From Cohnella phaseoli (GTDB lineage: Bacteria; Bacillota; Bacilli; Paenibacillales; Paenibacillaceae), in NCBI RefSeq assembly GCF_003386235.1, contig NZ_QRDZ01000001.1, positions 124,001 through 188,000 on the forward strand: 64,000 nt of DNA, in the 5' to 3' direction. Made by a program: the position numbers and the translations under genes. Below, piece by piece: positions 7,724-15,601 of the stretch. Each line of letters opens with the position of its first letter. The stretch's first letter is position 1. Below the pieces are notes generated by a model that saw nothing but the letters and a program-made list of their open reading frames with translations, searched no databases and had not been told where the DNA came from.

Positions 7724-8701
7724 GTGAGCACACAGTCGACAACAAACGAGGCGGCGCTTCGTCCCGAAGTCGTGACTTTCGGCGAAACGATGGGGCTGCT
7801 GATAGGCGGAGCAAAGGGCATTGAGCATAGCGCAAGCTTGGACAAGTCGTTCGGAGGAGCGGAGAGCAACGTGGCGATCGGACTAGCTCGGCTCGGTCAT
7901 CGAGTCGGTTGGTTTGGCTTGCTCGGAGACGATCCGGTAGGGCGTCACATTCTAAAGACGATTCGGGGAGAAGGCGTTGACGTATCCCGGGCAAGTCTGA
8001 CGGATGAAGCGGCGACCGGCTTAATGCTGCGAGAGCAGTTAGCGGGCAAAAGCTCTGTTTATTATTACCGCAAGCTGTCTGCGGCGAGCCGCATGCGGCC
8101 GGAGGAGCTGGATGCCGATTACATCGGGCAGGCCAAGCTGCTTCATCTGACGGGTATTACGCCCGCGCTAAGCCCGAATTGCCGGGATACGGCCCGCGAA
8201 GCGATTCGCGTCGCCAAAGCCGCCGGAGTGAAGGTCGTATTCGATCCGAATTTGCGGCTTAAGCTGTGGGGACTGGACGAGGCCAGGACGACTTTGCTGG
8301 AGTTGGCCGAGGAAGCGGATTATTTTCTGCCGGGCTTGGATGAATTGAAGCTGCTGTACGACACGGACGATTTCGAGGAAATTGTCGGTCGGCTGCGACG
8401 CTTGAAAGCCCAAACGATCGTCAAAGGCGGCGATCGGGAGACATACGTGATCTACCCGGACGAGGTTGTCGCCGTACCGTACTTCAAGGCGGAACACTTC
8501 GTCGATCCGATCGGGGCCGGAGACGGCTTCTGCGCCGGATTTCTATCCGGGCTTTTGCGCGGCTTCGACCCGGTCGAGGCCGTGCGGCTGGGCAACCTGG
8601 TCGGCTCGCTCGTCGTTCAGATGGCCGGGGATTGGGAAGGGCTGCCGACTCGCAAGGAAACGGATGCCGTGCTGAACAATGTAGCTCATGTTGAGCGCTA
8701 A
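7724..8701 (+). CDS. kdgK: 2-keto-3-deoxygluconate kinase-like PfkB sugar kinase
   Basis: Ribokinase/PfkB-fold kinase of 325 residues that would phosphorylate 2-keto-3-deoxygluconate to KDPG. Visible are the N-terminal FGETMGLL strand, the GGAESNVAIGLARLG substrate segment, and the C-terminal PfkB signature DPIGAGDGFCAGF with its catalytic Asp in GAGD. GTG 7724 is chosen because a G-rich Shine-Dalgarno (GGGGGCAGGA) lies just before it; an upstream in-frame ATG at 7667 overlaps the GntR gene. The KDPG aldolase gene downstream supports the assignment over other PfkB sugar kinases. Confidence 0.8.
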   Translation: MSTQSTTNEAALRPEVVTFGETMGLLIGGAKGIEHSASLDKSFGGAESNVAIGLARLGHRVGWFGLLGDDPVGRHILKTIRGEGVDVSRASLTDEAATGLMLREQLAGKSSVYYYRKLSAASRMRPEELDADYIGQAKLLHLTGITPALSPNCRDTAREAIRVAKAAGVKVVFDPNLRLKLWGLDEARTTLLELAEEADYFLPGLDELKLLYDTDDFEEIVGRLRRLKAQTIVKGGDRETYVIYPDEVVAVPYFKAEHFVDPIGAGDGFCAGFLSGLLRGFDPVEAVRLGNLVGSLVVQMAGDWEGLPTRKETDAVLNNVAHVER

Positions 8702-8703
8702 TT

Positions 8704-8958
8704 GAAATCGATCGGATGACCGCCTCTAACGGTCTGGCAGACCGTTAAGCGAGCGAAATCGATCGGATGACTGCCTCTAACGGTCTGGCAGACCGTTACA
8801 CGAGCGAAATTGATCGGATGACTGCCTCTAACGGTCTGGCAGACCGTTACACGAGCGAAATTGATCGGATGACTGCCTCTAACGGTCTGGCAGACCGTTA
8901 AGCGAGCGAAATCGATCGGATGACCGCCTCTAGCGGTCTGGCAGACCGTTAAGCGAGT
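8704..8958. repeat. 51-bp minisatellite, five copies, each carrying a hairpin
   Basis: Units start at 8704, 8755, 8806, 8857 and 8908 with only a few substitutions. Each holds a near-perfect 21-base palindrome with a 9-bp stem (TAACGGTCT/AGACCGTTA) and loop GGC. Because 51 is a multiple of three, frames stay open across it. I see no ribosome site, so it is treated as non-coding. It lies between kdgK and the aldolase gene and would form five hairpins in a common transcript. Confidence 0.9.
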
Positions 8959-8969
8959 AGCAAAATCGT

Positions 8970-9014
8970 ACCTGTCTAAAGCCAGCAAAGCCATCCCTTT
9001 CGGAGATGTAATGG
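8970..9014 (+). promoter_or_regulatory. conserved leader element, copy 1 (before the KDPG aldolase gene)
   Basis: A 45-base segment that matches 24929-24972, before the SLH gene, at about 40 positions. It contains a hairpin with a TTTC loop (CATCCC with GGAGATG) and lies 47 bases before the start codon. It may be a structured RNA leader; I cannot assign it to a known riboswitch class. Confidence 0.45.
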
Positions 9015-9061
9015 ACTTTTATTTTCAAATCACTTTAATAAAAGAGAGGCGGACAAATTAG

Positions 9062-9721
9062 ATGAACAAGATTCACACGATTCAGCGCATTGTCGATCAC
9101 GGAGTCGTCGCCGTGCTGCGCGGCAAGGACGCCAACGAAGTGGCCGAAATGGCGGAGCAAGCAATTGCAGGCGGAATCAAGGCGATCGAGATTACGATGA
9201 CGGTGCCCTCGGCACTCAAAGCGATCGAGAAGCTGGCCGCAAAATATTCCAGCACGGCGAACGATCCGAGCAAGTTCGCGATCATCGGCGTCGGCACGGT
9301 GCTCGACCCGGAGACGGCGCGAGCCGCCATTCTAAGCGGGTCCGAATTCGTCGTAGGGCCTTCGCTTAATCCGGCGACCGTCGCGCTATGCAATCGCTAT
9401 CGGATTCCGGTAATGCCCGGCGTCATGACGATCAAGGAAATTCAGGAGGCGCTGGAGCTTGGAGTCGATATCGTCAAGCTGTTCCCAAGCACGACTCCGT
9501 CGGCGATCAAGGCGATCAAAGGACCGCTGCCGCAGGCAAACATTATGCCGACGGGGGGCGTTACGCTCGACAATATCGGCGAATGGATCGCGGCGGGCGC
9601 CATTGCCGTCGGCATCGGATCGGACCTGACGAACGAGGCCGCGAAGAAAGGCGACTTAAGCCTGATCGCCGCGCGCGCCGCTCAGTATGTGCAAGCCTTC
9701 AAGGCCGCCAGGGGCCAATAG
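9062..9721 (+). CDS. eda: 2-keto-3-deoxy-6-phosphogluconate (KDPG) aldolase
   Basis: Class I aldolase of 219 residues that splits KDPG into pyruvate and glyceraldehyde-3-phosphate. The TIM-barrel landmarks are present: GVVAVLRGKD at strand 1, AIEITMTVP with the catalytic Glu, GVGTVLDPE, a phosphate-loop region MPTGGVTLDNI, and the Schiff-base Lys probably in DIVKLFPS. AGAGAGGCGG precedes ATG 9062. With kdgK it completes the lower uronate/pectin degradation route. A strong terminator follows. It is separated from kdgK by the minisatellite and a leader element, so its expression may be set apart from the kinase. Confidence 0.9.
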   Translation: MNKIHTIQRIVDHGVVAVLRGKDANEVAEMAEQAIAGGIKAIEITMTVPSALKAIEKLAAKYSSTANDPSKFAIIGVGTVLDPETARAAILSGSEFVVGPSLNPATVALCNRYRIPVMPGVMTIKEIQEALELGVDIVKLFPSTTPSAIKAIKGPLPQANIMPTGGVTLDNIGEWIAAGAIAVGIGSDLTNEAAKKGDLSLIAARAAQYVQAFKAARGQ

Positions 9722-9736
9722 TTCGCGTCTAGACAG

Positions 9737-9775
9737 ACCTGCCAGCCGTTCAATTACGGCTAGGCAGGTTTTTAC
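9737..9775 (+). terminator. terminator after eda
   Basis: Stem ACCTGCC/GGCAGGT with an inner CCGT/ACGG pairing, followed by a T-run. Confidence 0.85.
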
Positions 9776-9854
9776 GTTGCCGTCAATCGTCGGTCGCGAG
9801 GCGGAGGTTTATAATCATATAACGATGTGTTTATGGAAAATGGCGTCAATTTCT

Positions 9855-9883
9855 TTGATTTTTTCGCCCGATTTCGCTATTAT
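9855..9883 (+). promoter_or_regulatory. fur promoter
   Basis: TTGATT and TATTAT are spaced by 17 bp, 50 bp before the fur start codon. Confidence 0.6.
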
Positions 9884-9932
9884 AAAAAAGTGACGATAAA
9901 TACGACTCTAATGAAGCGGAGGTGTCCATAGG

Positions 9933-10415
9933 ATGGATATCGTAGAGCAAATCGACAAAATCAATCGGCAATTGACCGTGAACGGATATAAACTGACGCC
10001 GCAGCGCGAAATTACTTTGAAGGTGCTGTTGGAGAACGAGAGAGATCATTTGAGCGCCGAAGATGTGTTTATGCTCGTGCGACAGAAGTTTCCGGAGATC
10101 GGGTTGGCAACGGTATACCGGACTTTGGAACTGCTCGCGGAATTGAACATCGTGCAGAAGATGAACTTCGGAGACGGGGTCGCCCGTTTCGACCTTCGTC
10201 AGGAGGGGCACGATCATATGCATCACCATCTCGTATGCAGGGTATGCGGGGCGCTGGAGGAAATTCAGGACGATTGGCTGCTCGAGCTGGAGCAGCGTGT
10301 CGCTAACGAATACGGCTTTAAGGTGACCGATCACCGCCTCGATTTTATGGGTGTATACCAAACTTGCAAAAACGACAGCAAGACCTGCAAGAGAACGGGC
10401 AAAGCCGTTTCTTGA
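9933..10415 (+). CDS. fur: ferric uptake regulator Fur
   Basis: DNA-binding iron sensor of 160 residues. It follows B. subtilis Fur closely: YKLTPQREITLKVL in the winged helix, EIGLATVYRTLELL for the recognition helix, FGDGVARFDLR, and the histidine-rich metal site HDHMHHHLVCRVCG with a CxxC zinc pair. The usual C-terminal CxxC is replaced by a wider-spaced pair (TCKNDSKTC). GGAGGTG precedes the ATG. It would repress the Fur-box-like sites at 4148 and 5297 when iron is plentiful. Fur is preferred over PerR or Zur because of the FGDG and ATVYRTLELL runs. Confidence 0.9.
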   Translation: MDIVEQIDKINRQLTVNGYKLTPQREITLKVLLENERDHLSAEDVFMLVRQKFPEIGLATVYRTLELLAELNIVQKMNFGDGVARFDLRQEGHDHMHHHLVCRVCGALEEIQDDWLLELEQRVANEYGFKVTDHRLDFMGVYQTCKNDSKTCKRTGKAVS

Positions 10416-10429
10416 GCAGGGAACGCCAG

Positions 10430-10467
10430 ACCTGCCGACCGCTTTAACGCGGTCGGCAGGTTTTTTT
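10430..10467 (+). terminator. terminator after fur
   Basis: A 13-bp perfect stem (10430-10442 with 10449-10461) and six-base loop, followed by seven Ts. Confidence 0.9.
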
Positions 10468-10676
10468 GCGTCTGCCGAGGGGATGAAGGGACTTGTGGCG
10501 ATACTATTGGCGAGCAAGCGATGGAATGCGGGCAATAGAACTGTCGCGCTGTACGCAGCACTATGAGCGGGCAAGTGGGGTGGACGCACCATTTTGGCCT
10601 CGGTCGCGAGTGCGACTGGGCGTTCCCTAGGCGGGAAAGAGTGCGTTTTTACAAACAAAAGTGCCGGATTGTTACG

Positions 10677-10705
10677 TTGTGAGCTTCTTGAAAGCGCTTT
10701 ACAAT
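10677..10705 (+). promoter_or_regulatory. promoter with overlapping CcpA operator (cre) before the ABC operon
   Basis: TTGTGA (10677-10682) and TACAAT (10700-10705) are 17 bp apart. TGAAAGCGCTTTAC at 10689-10702 is almost the CcpA cre consensus and covers the -10 box, so glucose repression of the transporter operon is likely. Confidence 0.65.
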
Positions 10706-10738
10706 GAACATGTAAATCAAACAAGGGAGGACATCGGG

Positions 10739-11758
10739 ATGAGAAAAAAATGGGCGGGCGCAATGGCGCTGCTGCTGGCGGGAAGCGTGATCGCGGCAGG
10801 CTGCGGCTCCGATAGCAAGGGTAAGGAAGGCGGAAAATCCGATTCGCTGACGCTGTACTATTCCCACGCGGCGGACTGGTCAGATCCGATCGTGAAGGAG
10901 TTTCAGGAGAAGACCGGGATCACGGTTAACCTCGTGGGTGCCGGCACGGGCGAGCTGATCGCAAGAATCCGCGCCGAGAAAGACAATCCGTTGGGCGACG
11001 TGTTATGGGGAGGCTTCGTAGACGGCTATGCGGTCGTCGACGATCTGCTCGAGCCGTACAAGAGCACCGAGCTCGACAAACTGATCCCCGAGGCGAAGAG
11101 CCCGAACAACACCTGGTACGGCTTTAACCTAGAGCCGATGGTCATCATTTACAATCCGAAGCTGGTGAAGGAAGAGGAAGCGCCGAAGAGCTGGGAGGAT
11201 TTGACCGATCCGAAATGGAAAGGAAAAATCGCCCATGCCGATCCGGTCAAGTCGGGCTCGTCGTTTACGGCCGTGGTGAACATGATCCTGTCCAAGCCGG
11301 ATCGCGAGCAGGGAATGGATCTGATCAAGCGGTTCGTCGACAACCTGGACGGCAAGCTGATCAGCAGCTCCTCCGGCACGTTCAAGGGCGTCGCGGACGG
11401 CGAATACAGCGTTGGCGTGACGTATGAGCAAGGCGCGCTCAAGTATATGGAATCCGGAGCGGATCTGGAAATTGTCTATCCGTCCGACGGCAATACGCTG
11501 CTAACGTCCGGTCTCGGTATCGTTAAGAACGCCAAGAACATGGAGAACGCCCAGAAGTTCGTCGATTTTGTGCTGGGCAAGGAAGTGCAGTCCCATATCG
11601 GCGATATTTACCGTCGTACGGTGAGGACGGATTTGCAGGAGCCTAAGGGCATGGTTCCGCTCAGCCAGCTCGTGAAAATCGATTACGACATGGAATGGGC
11701 CATCGCCAACAAAGAAATGATTACGAAGAAATGGAAGGAATTCGTGGTCGGCCAATAA
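10739..11758 (+). CDS. ABC transporter substrate-binding lipoprotein (AfuA/FbpA-like)
   Basis: Extracellular lipoprotein of 339 residues with signal peptide and lipobox IAAGC, then a periplasmic-binding fold of the ferric-iron/phosphonate/sugar-phosphate cluster (YYSHAADWSDPIVKEFQ, GDVLWGGFVDGY, WYGFNLEPMVIIYNP). ATG 10739 follows GGGAGG. It is the first gene of an operon with an ATPase, a two-domain permease and an IMPase-family phosphatase. The family name suggests iron, but AfuA of Actinobacillus binds hexose phosphates. The cre site and the phosphatase neighbour make a phosphorylated sugar or polyol the better guess. A hairpin follows the gene. Confidence 0.8.
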   Translation: MRKKWAGAMALLLAGSVIAAGCGSDSKGKEGGKSDSLTLYYSHAADWSDPIVKEFQEKTGITVNLVGAGTGELIARIRAEKDNPLGDVLWGGFVDGYAVVDDLLEPYKSTELDKLIPEAKSPNNTWYGFNLEPMVIIYNPKLVKEEEAPKSWEDLTDPKWKGKIAHADPVKSGSSFTAVVNMILSKPDREQGMDLIKRFVDNLDGKLISSSSGTFKGVADGEYSVGVTYEQGALKYMESGADLEIVYPSDGNTLLTSGLGIVKNAKNMENAQKFVDFVLGKEVQSHIGDIYRRTVRTDLQEPKGMVPLSQLVKIDYDMEWAIANKEMITKKWKEFVVGQ

Positions 11759-11793
11759 GCCCAAGAAACTGGCTGAACGCAGAGGCATCAAGC

Positions 11794-11829
11794 GGCGGGA
11801 ACCAGGGAAACTCTCTCGCGGTTCCCGCC
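11794..11829 (+). promoter_or_regulatory. intercistronic hairpin after the binding-protein gene
   Basis: A 10-bp perfect stem GGCGGGAACC/GGTTCCCGCC without a T-run. Such hairpins often protect the 3' end of a binding-protein message, so that it is made in excess over the membrane components. Confidence 0.65.
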
Positions 11830-11851
11830 TCAACGAGACAGGAGTGATCAG

Positions 11852-12964
11852 ATGAGCCACAGCGTAACCTTCCGCAATCTGACGAAGAAATACGGGGACA
11901 ACACGGCGGTAGACGGCATCGATTTTTCTATTAAGGAAGGCGAATTTTTCACTATTCTCGGTCCGTCGGGCTGCGGCAAAACGACGCTGCTTCGCATGAT
12001 TGCGGGCTTCAATTCGATTGAGGACGGACAGATTTTGTTCGACGACCGGGTCATGAACGAGATTCCCGCTTACCAGCGAAATATCGGGATGGTATTCCAG
12101 AACTACGCCATCTTTCCACATATGACGATTCAGAAAAACGTCGCATACGGGCTGAAGGCGCGCAAGCTGCCGAAAGCGGAAATCGCGGACAGAGTGGGCG
12201 ATATGCTGAAGCTGATGCACATCGAGAAGTACCGCGACCGCGATCCCTCTCAGCTCAGCGGCGGACAGCAGCAGCGGGTCGCGCTGGCGCGGGCGCTTGT
12301 CATCCATCCGACGATTCTGCTCATGGACGAACCGCTCAGCAATCTGGACGCCAAGCTGAGAATCGATATGCGCATCGCCATCAAGAAAATTCAGAAAGAT
12401 CTGAATATTACGACGATATATGTGACGCACGATCAAGAGGAAGCGCTGGCGATGTCCGACCGGATCGCGGTCATGAACGCAGGTATTGTCGAGCAGATCG
12501 GCACGCCGCAGGAAATTTACTCGAAACCCGCGACGGCGTTCGTGGCCGGCTTTATCGGTACGACTAATTTCCTGGACGGTACCCTGATCGCTGTAGACGG
12601 CTCTGCAACAACCGGCACAGCAGAGCCGGGCAAGCCGGTCGCAGTCGACATCAAGGGCGTCGGGACGATCCCCGTCGGCGCAAGGAAGTCGACGACCGGC
12701 GATGTCCGTCTCGCCGTTCGTCCGGAGGATATTCATCTGACCGAGCCGGGAGAAGGCGAGCCGCAGGGACGCGTTGCGCTTGTCACATTCCTCGGCGACT
12801 ACATCAGCTACGAGATCGAGCTGGGCGGCGGACAAACCGTCGAGGTGAACGAATACGCCAAGGACACCGCCGTACTGCGGGCCGTCGGCGACCGGGTCGG
12901 CGTTCGCTTCAATCTCGGCAAGCTTCATCTGTATCGCCACGGCGAGGGGGAGGCGATCGTATGA
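11852..12964 (+). CDS. ABC transporter ATP-binding protein (AfuC/FbpC/PotA-like)
   Basis: ATPase subunit of 370 residues on the inner face of the membrane. Walker A GPSGCGKTT (about 37-45), Q-loop VFQNYAIFPHM, signature LSGGQQQRVALARAL, Walker B ILLMDEPLSNLD and switch His in VTHDQEEAL are all intact. The C-terminal third is a TOBE-type regulatory domain (DVRLAVRPEDIHL). Its last codon overlaps the permease start in ATGA, which implies translational coupling. It powers uptake of the ligand bound by the lipoprotein upstream. Confidence 0.9.
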   Translation: MSHSVTFRNLTKKYGDNTAVDGIDFSIKEGEFFTILGPSGCGKTTLLRMIAGFNSIEDGQILFDDRVMNEIPAYQRNIGMVFQNYAIFPHMTIQKNVAYGLKARKLPKAEIADRVGDMLKLMHIEKYRDRDPSQLSGGQQQRVALARALVIHPTILLMDEPLSNLDAKLRIDMRIAIKKIQKDLNITTIYVTHDQEEALAMSDRIAVMNAGIVEQIGTPQEIYSKPATAFVAGFIGTTNFLDGTLIAVDGSATTGTAEPGKPVAVDIKGVGTIPVGARKSTTGDVRLAVRPEDIHLTEPGEGEPQGRVALVTFLGDYISYEIELGGGQTVEVNEYAKDTAVLRAVGDRVGVRFNLGKLHLYRHGEGEAIV

Positions 12965-14655
12965 GCAGCCCTGCGACGGGACCGGCAATCGGACAGGGCG
13001 GGGCGCGTAGAAGATGGCGGAAGCCGTCGTTCTGGATCATCGTCAGCGCGTCGCTGCTGGCGCTGATGATCGTGTTTCTCGTCTATCCGTTCTCCTCGCT
13101 GTTCCTGAAGAGCTTCTATCACCCGGAGACGCACCGGCCGAGCTTCGTGAACTTCATCGACTTTTTCACGACGCCCTACTACTTCAACACACTTAAACAC
13201 AGCTTGACGGTATCGGCGCTGACGACGGTGCTGGCGACGCTGATCGGCGTGCCGCTCGCCTACATCATGACGAGATTTAACGTATGGGGCAAATCGATTA
13301 TCAATATTATGATCGTGCTGAGTCTGTTGTCCCCGCCGTTCATCGGCGCGTATTCATGGATTTTGCTGCTTGGGCGCAGCGGCTTCGTGACGAAGCTGTT
13401 CGAGAAAATCGGCATCGTGCTTCCGACGATCTACGGCTTTCAAGGGATGATTCTCGTGTTCACGCTGAAGCTGTTCCCGTTCGTCTACATGTACGTTTCC
13501 GGCGCGCTCTCCAACATGGACAGCTCGCTGGAGGAAGCGGCCGAGAACCTCGGCATGTCCCGCATCCGCAAGCTGCTGACGCTAACGTTCCCGGTCATCG
13601 TACCGTCTATAAGCGCGGGCGCTATCGTCGTGTTCATGACCTCGCTCGCCGATTTCGGCACTCCGCTGCTCATCGCCGAAGGCTACAAGGTGCTGCCCGT
13701 CGTCGTCTACGAGGAGTTCATGAGCGACATCGGGGGCGATGTCTATCTGGCCAGCACGCTGAGCACCGTTATCGTCCTATGCGCGCTGCTCGTGCTGTTC
13801 GTCCAGAAGTATATCGTCTCGCGCAAAAACTACCGAATGAGCGCCCTGCGCCCGCCCGCCGTTCAGAAGCTGAAGCTGGGCAAGCGCTCGCTGCTTACGG
13901 CGATCGCCTTCACGGTGTCGCTGCTGGCGGTCACGCCGCAGATCGTCGTGTTTATCACGTCCTTCATCAAGACGCGCGGTCCGCTGTTCGTAAGCGGCTT
14001 CAGTCTGGACAGCTACAAGGCGATCGGCTTTAAGCTGTCGAAGAATATCGCCAATACGTTTTATTTCGCCAGCATCGCCATCGTCATTATGGTCGTCGTC
14101 GGCCTGCTGCTGAGCTACGTCGTCGTCCGCAGAAGGTCGCTGCTGTCGTCGCTGCTCGACTCGCTGGCGATGTTCCCTTACGTCATTCCCGGCTCCGTGC
14201 TCGGGATCGGGCTAATCACCGCCTTCAACAAGGCGCCGCTTATTCTGACCGGAACGGCAACGATCATTATTGTGTCTTACGTCATCCGCAAGCTGCCGTT
14301 TATTCTAAGATCAAGCACGGCGATTTTGTACCAGATCGATCCAAGCATCGAGGAAGCCTCGATCAGCCTTGGCGTGCCGCCGATGCGCACGTTTTTCAAG
14401 ACAACCGCGGTGCTGATGCTTCCCGGGCTGTTCTCCGGAGCCATTCTCAGCTGGGTGCAGACAATCAACGAACTCAGCTCCACGCTGATCTTGTTCTCCG
14501 GCAAGACGGGCACGATCTCGGTGGCGATCTTCACGGAAATTTTCAAGGACAGCTTCGGCACGGCGGCAGCGCTGGCTTCGATTCTGTCGGTGGCGACGGT
14601 CGTCTCGCTGCTCATTTTCAATAAATTTTCCGGCGGCAGAAGCGTTATGATGTAG
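12961..14655 (+). CDS. ABC transporter permease, fused two-domain (AfuB/FbpB-like)
   Basis: Membrane channel of 564 residues with about 12 membrane segments, made of two homologous permease halves in one chain as in FbpB/AfuB. Each half has an EAA loop that contacts the ATPase: EEAAENLGMSRIRKLL in the first and EEASISLGVPPMRTFF in the second. The start ATG overlaps the ATPase stop. A second, frame-shifted open frame inside it is only a shadow of the GC-rich coding sequence. Confidence 0.9.
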   Translation: MSSPATGPAIGQGGARRRWRKPSFWIIVSASLLALMIVFLVYPFSSLFLKSFYHPETHRPSFVNFIDFFTTPYYFNTLKHSLTVSALTTVLATLIGVPLAYIMTRFNVWGKSIINIMIVLSLLSPPFIGAYSWILLLGRSGFVTKLFEKIGIVLPTIYGFQGMILVFTLKLFPFVYMYVSGALSNMDSSLEEAAENLGMSRIRKLLTLTFPVIVPSISAGAIVVFMTSLADFGTPLLIAEGYKVLPVVVYEEFMSDIGGDVYLASTLSTVIVLCALLVLFVQKYIVSRKNYRMSALRPPAVQKLKLGKRSLLTAIAFTVSLLAVTPQIVVFITSFIKTRGPLFVSGFSLDSYKAIGFKLSKNIANTFYFASIAIVIMVVVGLLLSYVVVRRRSLLSSLLDSLAMFPYVIPGSVLGIGLITAFNKAPLILTGTATIIIVSYVIRKLPFILRSSTAILYQIDPSIEEASISLGVPPMRTFFKTTAVLMLPGLFSGAILSWVQTINELSSTLILFSGKTGTISVAIFTEIFKDSFGTAAALASILSVATVVSLLIFNKFSGGRSVMM

Positions 14656-14688
14656 AAGCAGGAAGGGACAACGAAGGGAGACAAAACG

Positions 14689-15468
14689 ATGGAAGAGTTA
14701 ATGGAGAAGACGATTGCCTGCGTGCGTGAGGCCGGCGAAATCGTTCGCGGCGGAAGCAAGGAGCTCAGCGTCGAGGAAAAAGGGTTCGCCAACTATGTCA
14801 CGAATATCGACTTGGCCGTTCAGCGGGAGCTTAACGGGGCGTTAAACGCGCTGGATGCGGAAGCCGAGTTCATCTCCGAGGAGAACGAGACGAACGATTA
14901 TGCGACACGGAAGGCGAAGTGGATTCTCGATCCGATCGACGGCACGACCAATCTGATCCACGGGTACCCGCACGTCGCGATTTCCGTCGCGTACGTGGGG
15001 CCGGAGAGACGCTTCGGCATCGTCTACAATCCGTTTAACGGAGAGCTGTTCACCGCGCTGTCCGGCGCGGGAGCTTGGCTGAACGGAGAGCGGTTGTCCG
15101 TATCGCGCAACGCCGCGCTCGGGGATTGCATTTTCGGGTTCGGGTTTCCGTACGAGAGGCGGGTGTCCGCCCCCAGAATGTTCCGCGCCGCCGAAAAAGT
15201 ATTCGCCGAATGCCAGGACCTCAAGCGCAAAGGACCGGCTTCTCTCGATTTGGCCTACGTAGCGGCCGGAAGAATCGATGGCTACTTCGAGGTCGATCTG
15301 AACGTGTGGGACGTGGCGGCTGGCCTGATTCTGCTCGAGGAGGCCGGGGGACGGGCAACGGATTGGGACGGCAAGCCGCTGCCCGAAGCGCTGGACAAGA
15401 CGGCTCTGATCGCAACGAACGGACATGTTCACGACGAGCTGACAAAGCTGGTTCGAGCAGCCGGGTAA
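14689..15468 (+). CDS. inositol-monophosphatase-family phosphatase
   Basis: Magnesium-dependent, lithium-sensitive-type phosphatase of 259 residues. The metal site is complete: EEN (about residue 64), DPIDGTTN (about 83-90) and WDVAAGLIL (about 207-215). Family members hydrolyse inositol phosphates, sugar phosphates, fructose-1,6-bisphosphate or PAP. It starts 33 bp after the permease with GGGAG upstream, and no terminator intervenes, so it is probably the operon's fourth gene. The inferred role is to dephosphorylate the compound brought in by the AfuABC-like transporter. A housekeeping SuhB-like role is the alternative. Confidence 0.85.
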   Translation: MEELMEKTIACVREAGEIVRGGSKELSVEEKGFANYVTNIDLAVQRELNGALNALDAEAEFISEENETNDYATRKAKWILDPIDGTTNLIHGYPHVAISVAYVGPERRFGIVYNPFNGELFTALSGAGAWLNGERLSVSRNAALGDCIFGFGFPYERRVSAPRMFRAAEKVFAECQDLKRKGPASLDLAYVAAGRIDGYFEVDLNVWDVAAGLILLEEAGGRATDWDGKPLPEALDKTALIATNGHVHDELTKLVRAAG

Positions 15469-15601
15469 TCGCTCCGGCGAATCGCTGCCAGACGTTAACG
15501 GTTGCGTCCCTTCTTGCGGATGCGTTATCCTCTTCCTATGGAAGAAGAAGCGGACGACCGTTGCGTTAAGCAGCCTAGAATCGCCTAAGGAGATCATCCG
15601 C

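Noticed and set aside
8698-8994. Reverse-strand frame of 17-residue repeats across the 51-bp minisatellite
   Set aside because: It follows only from the in-frame repeat length. The DNA is explained by hairpin units and no start signal is present.
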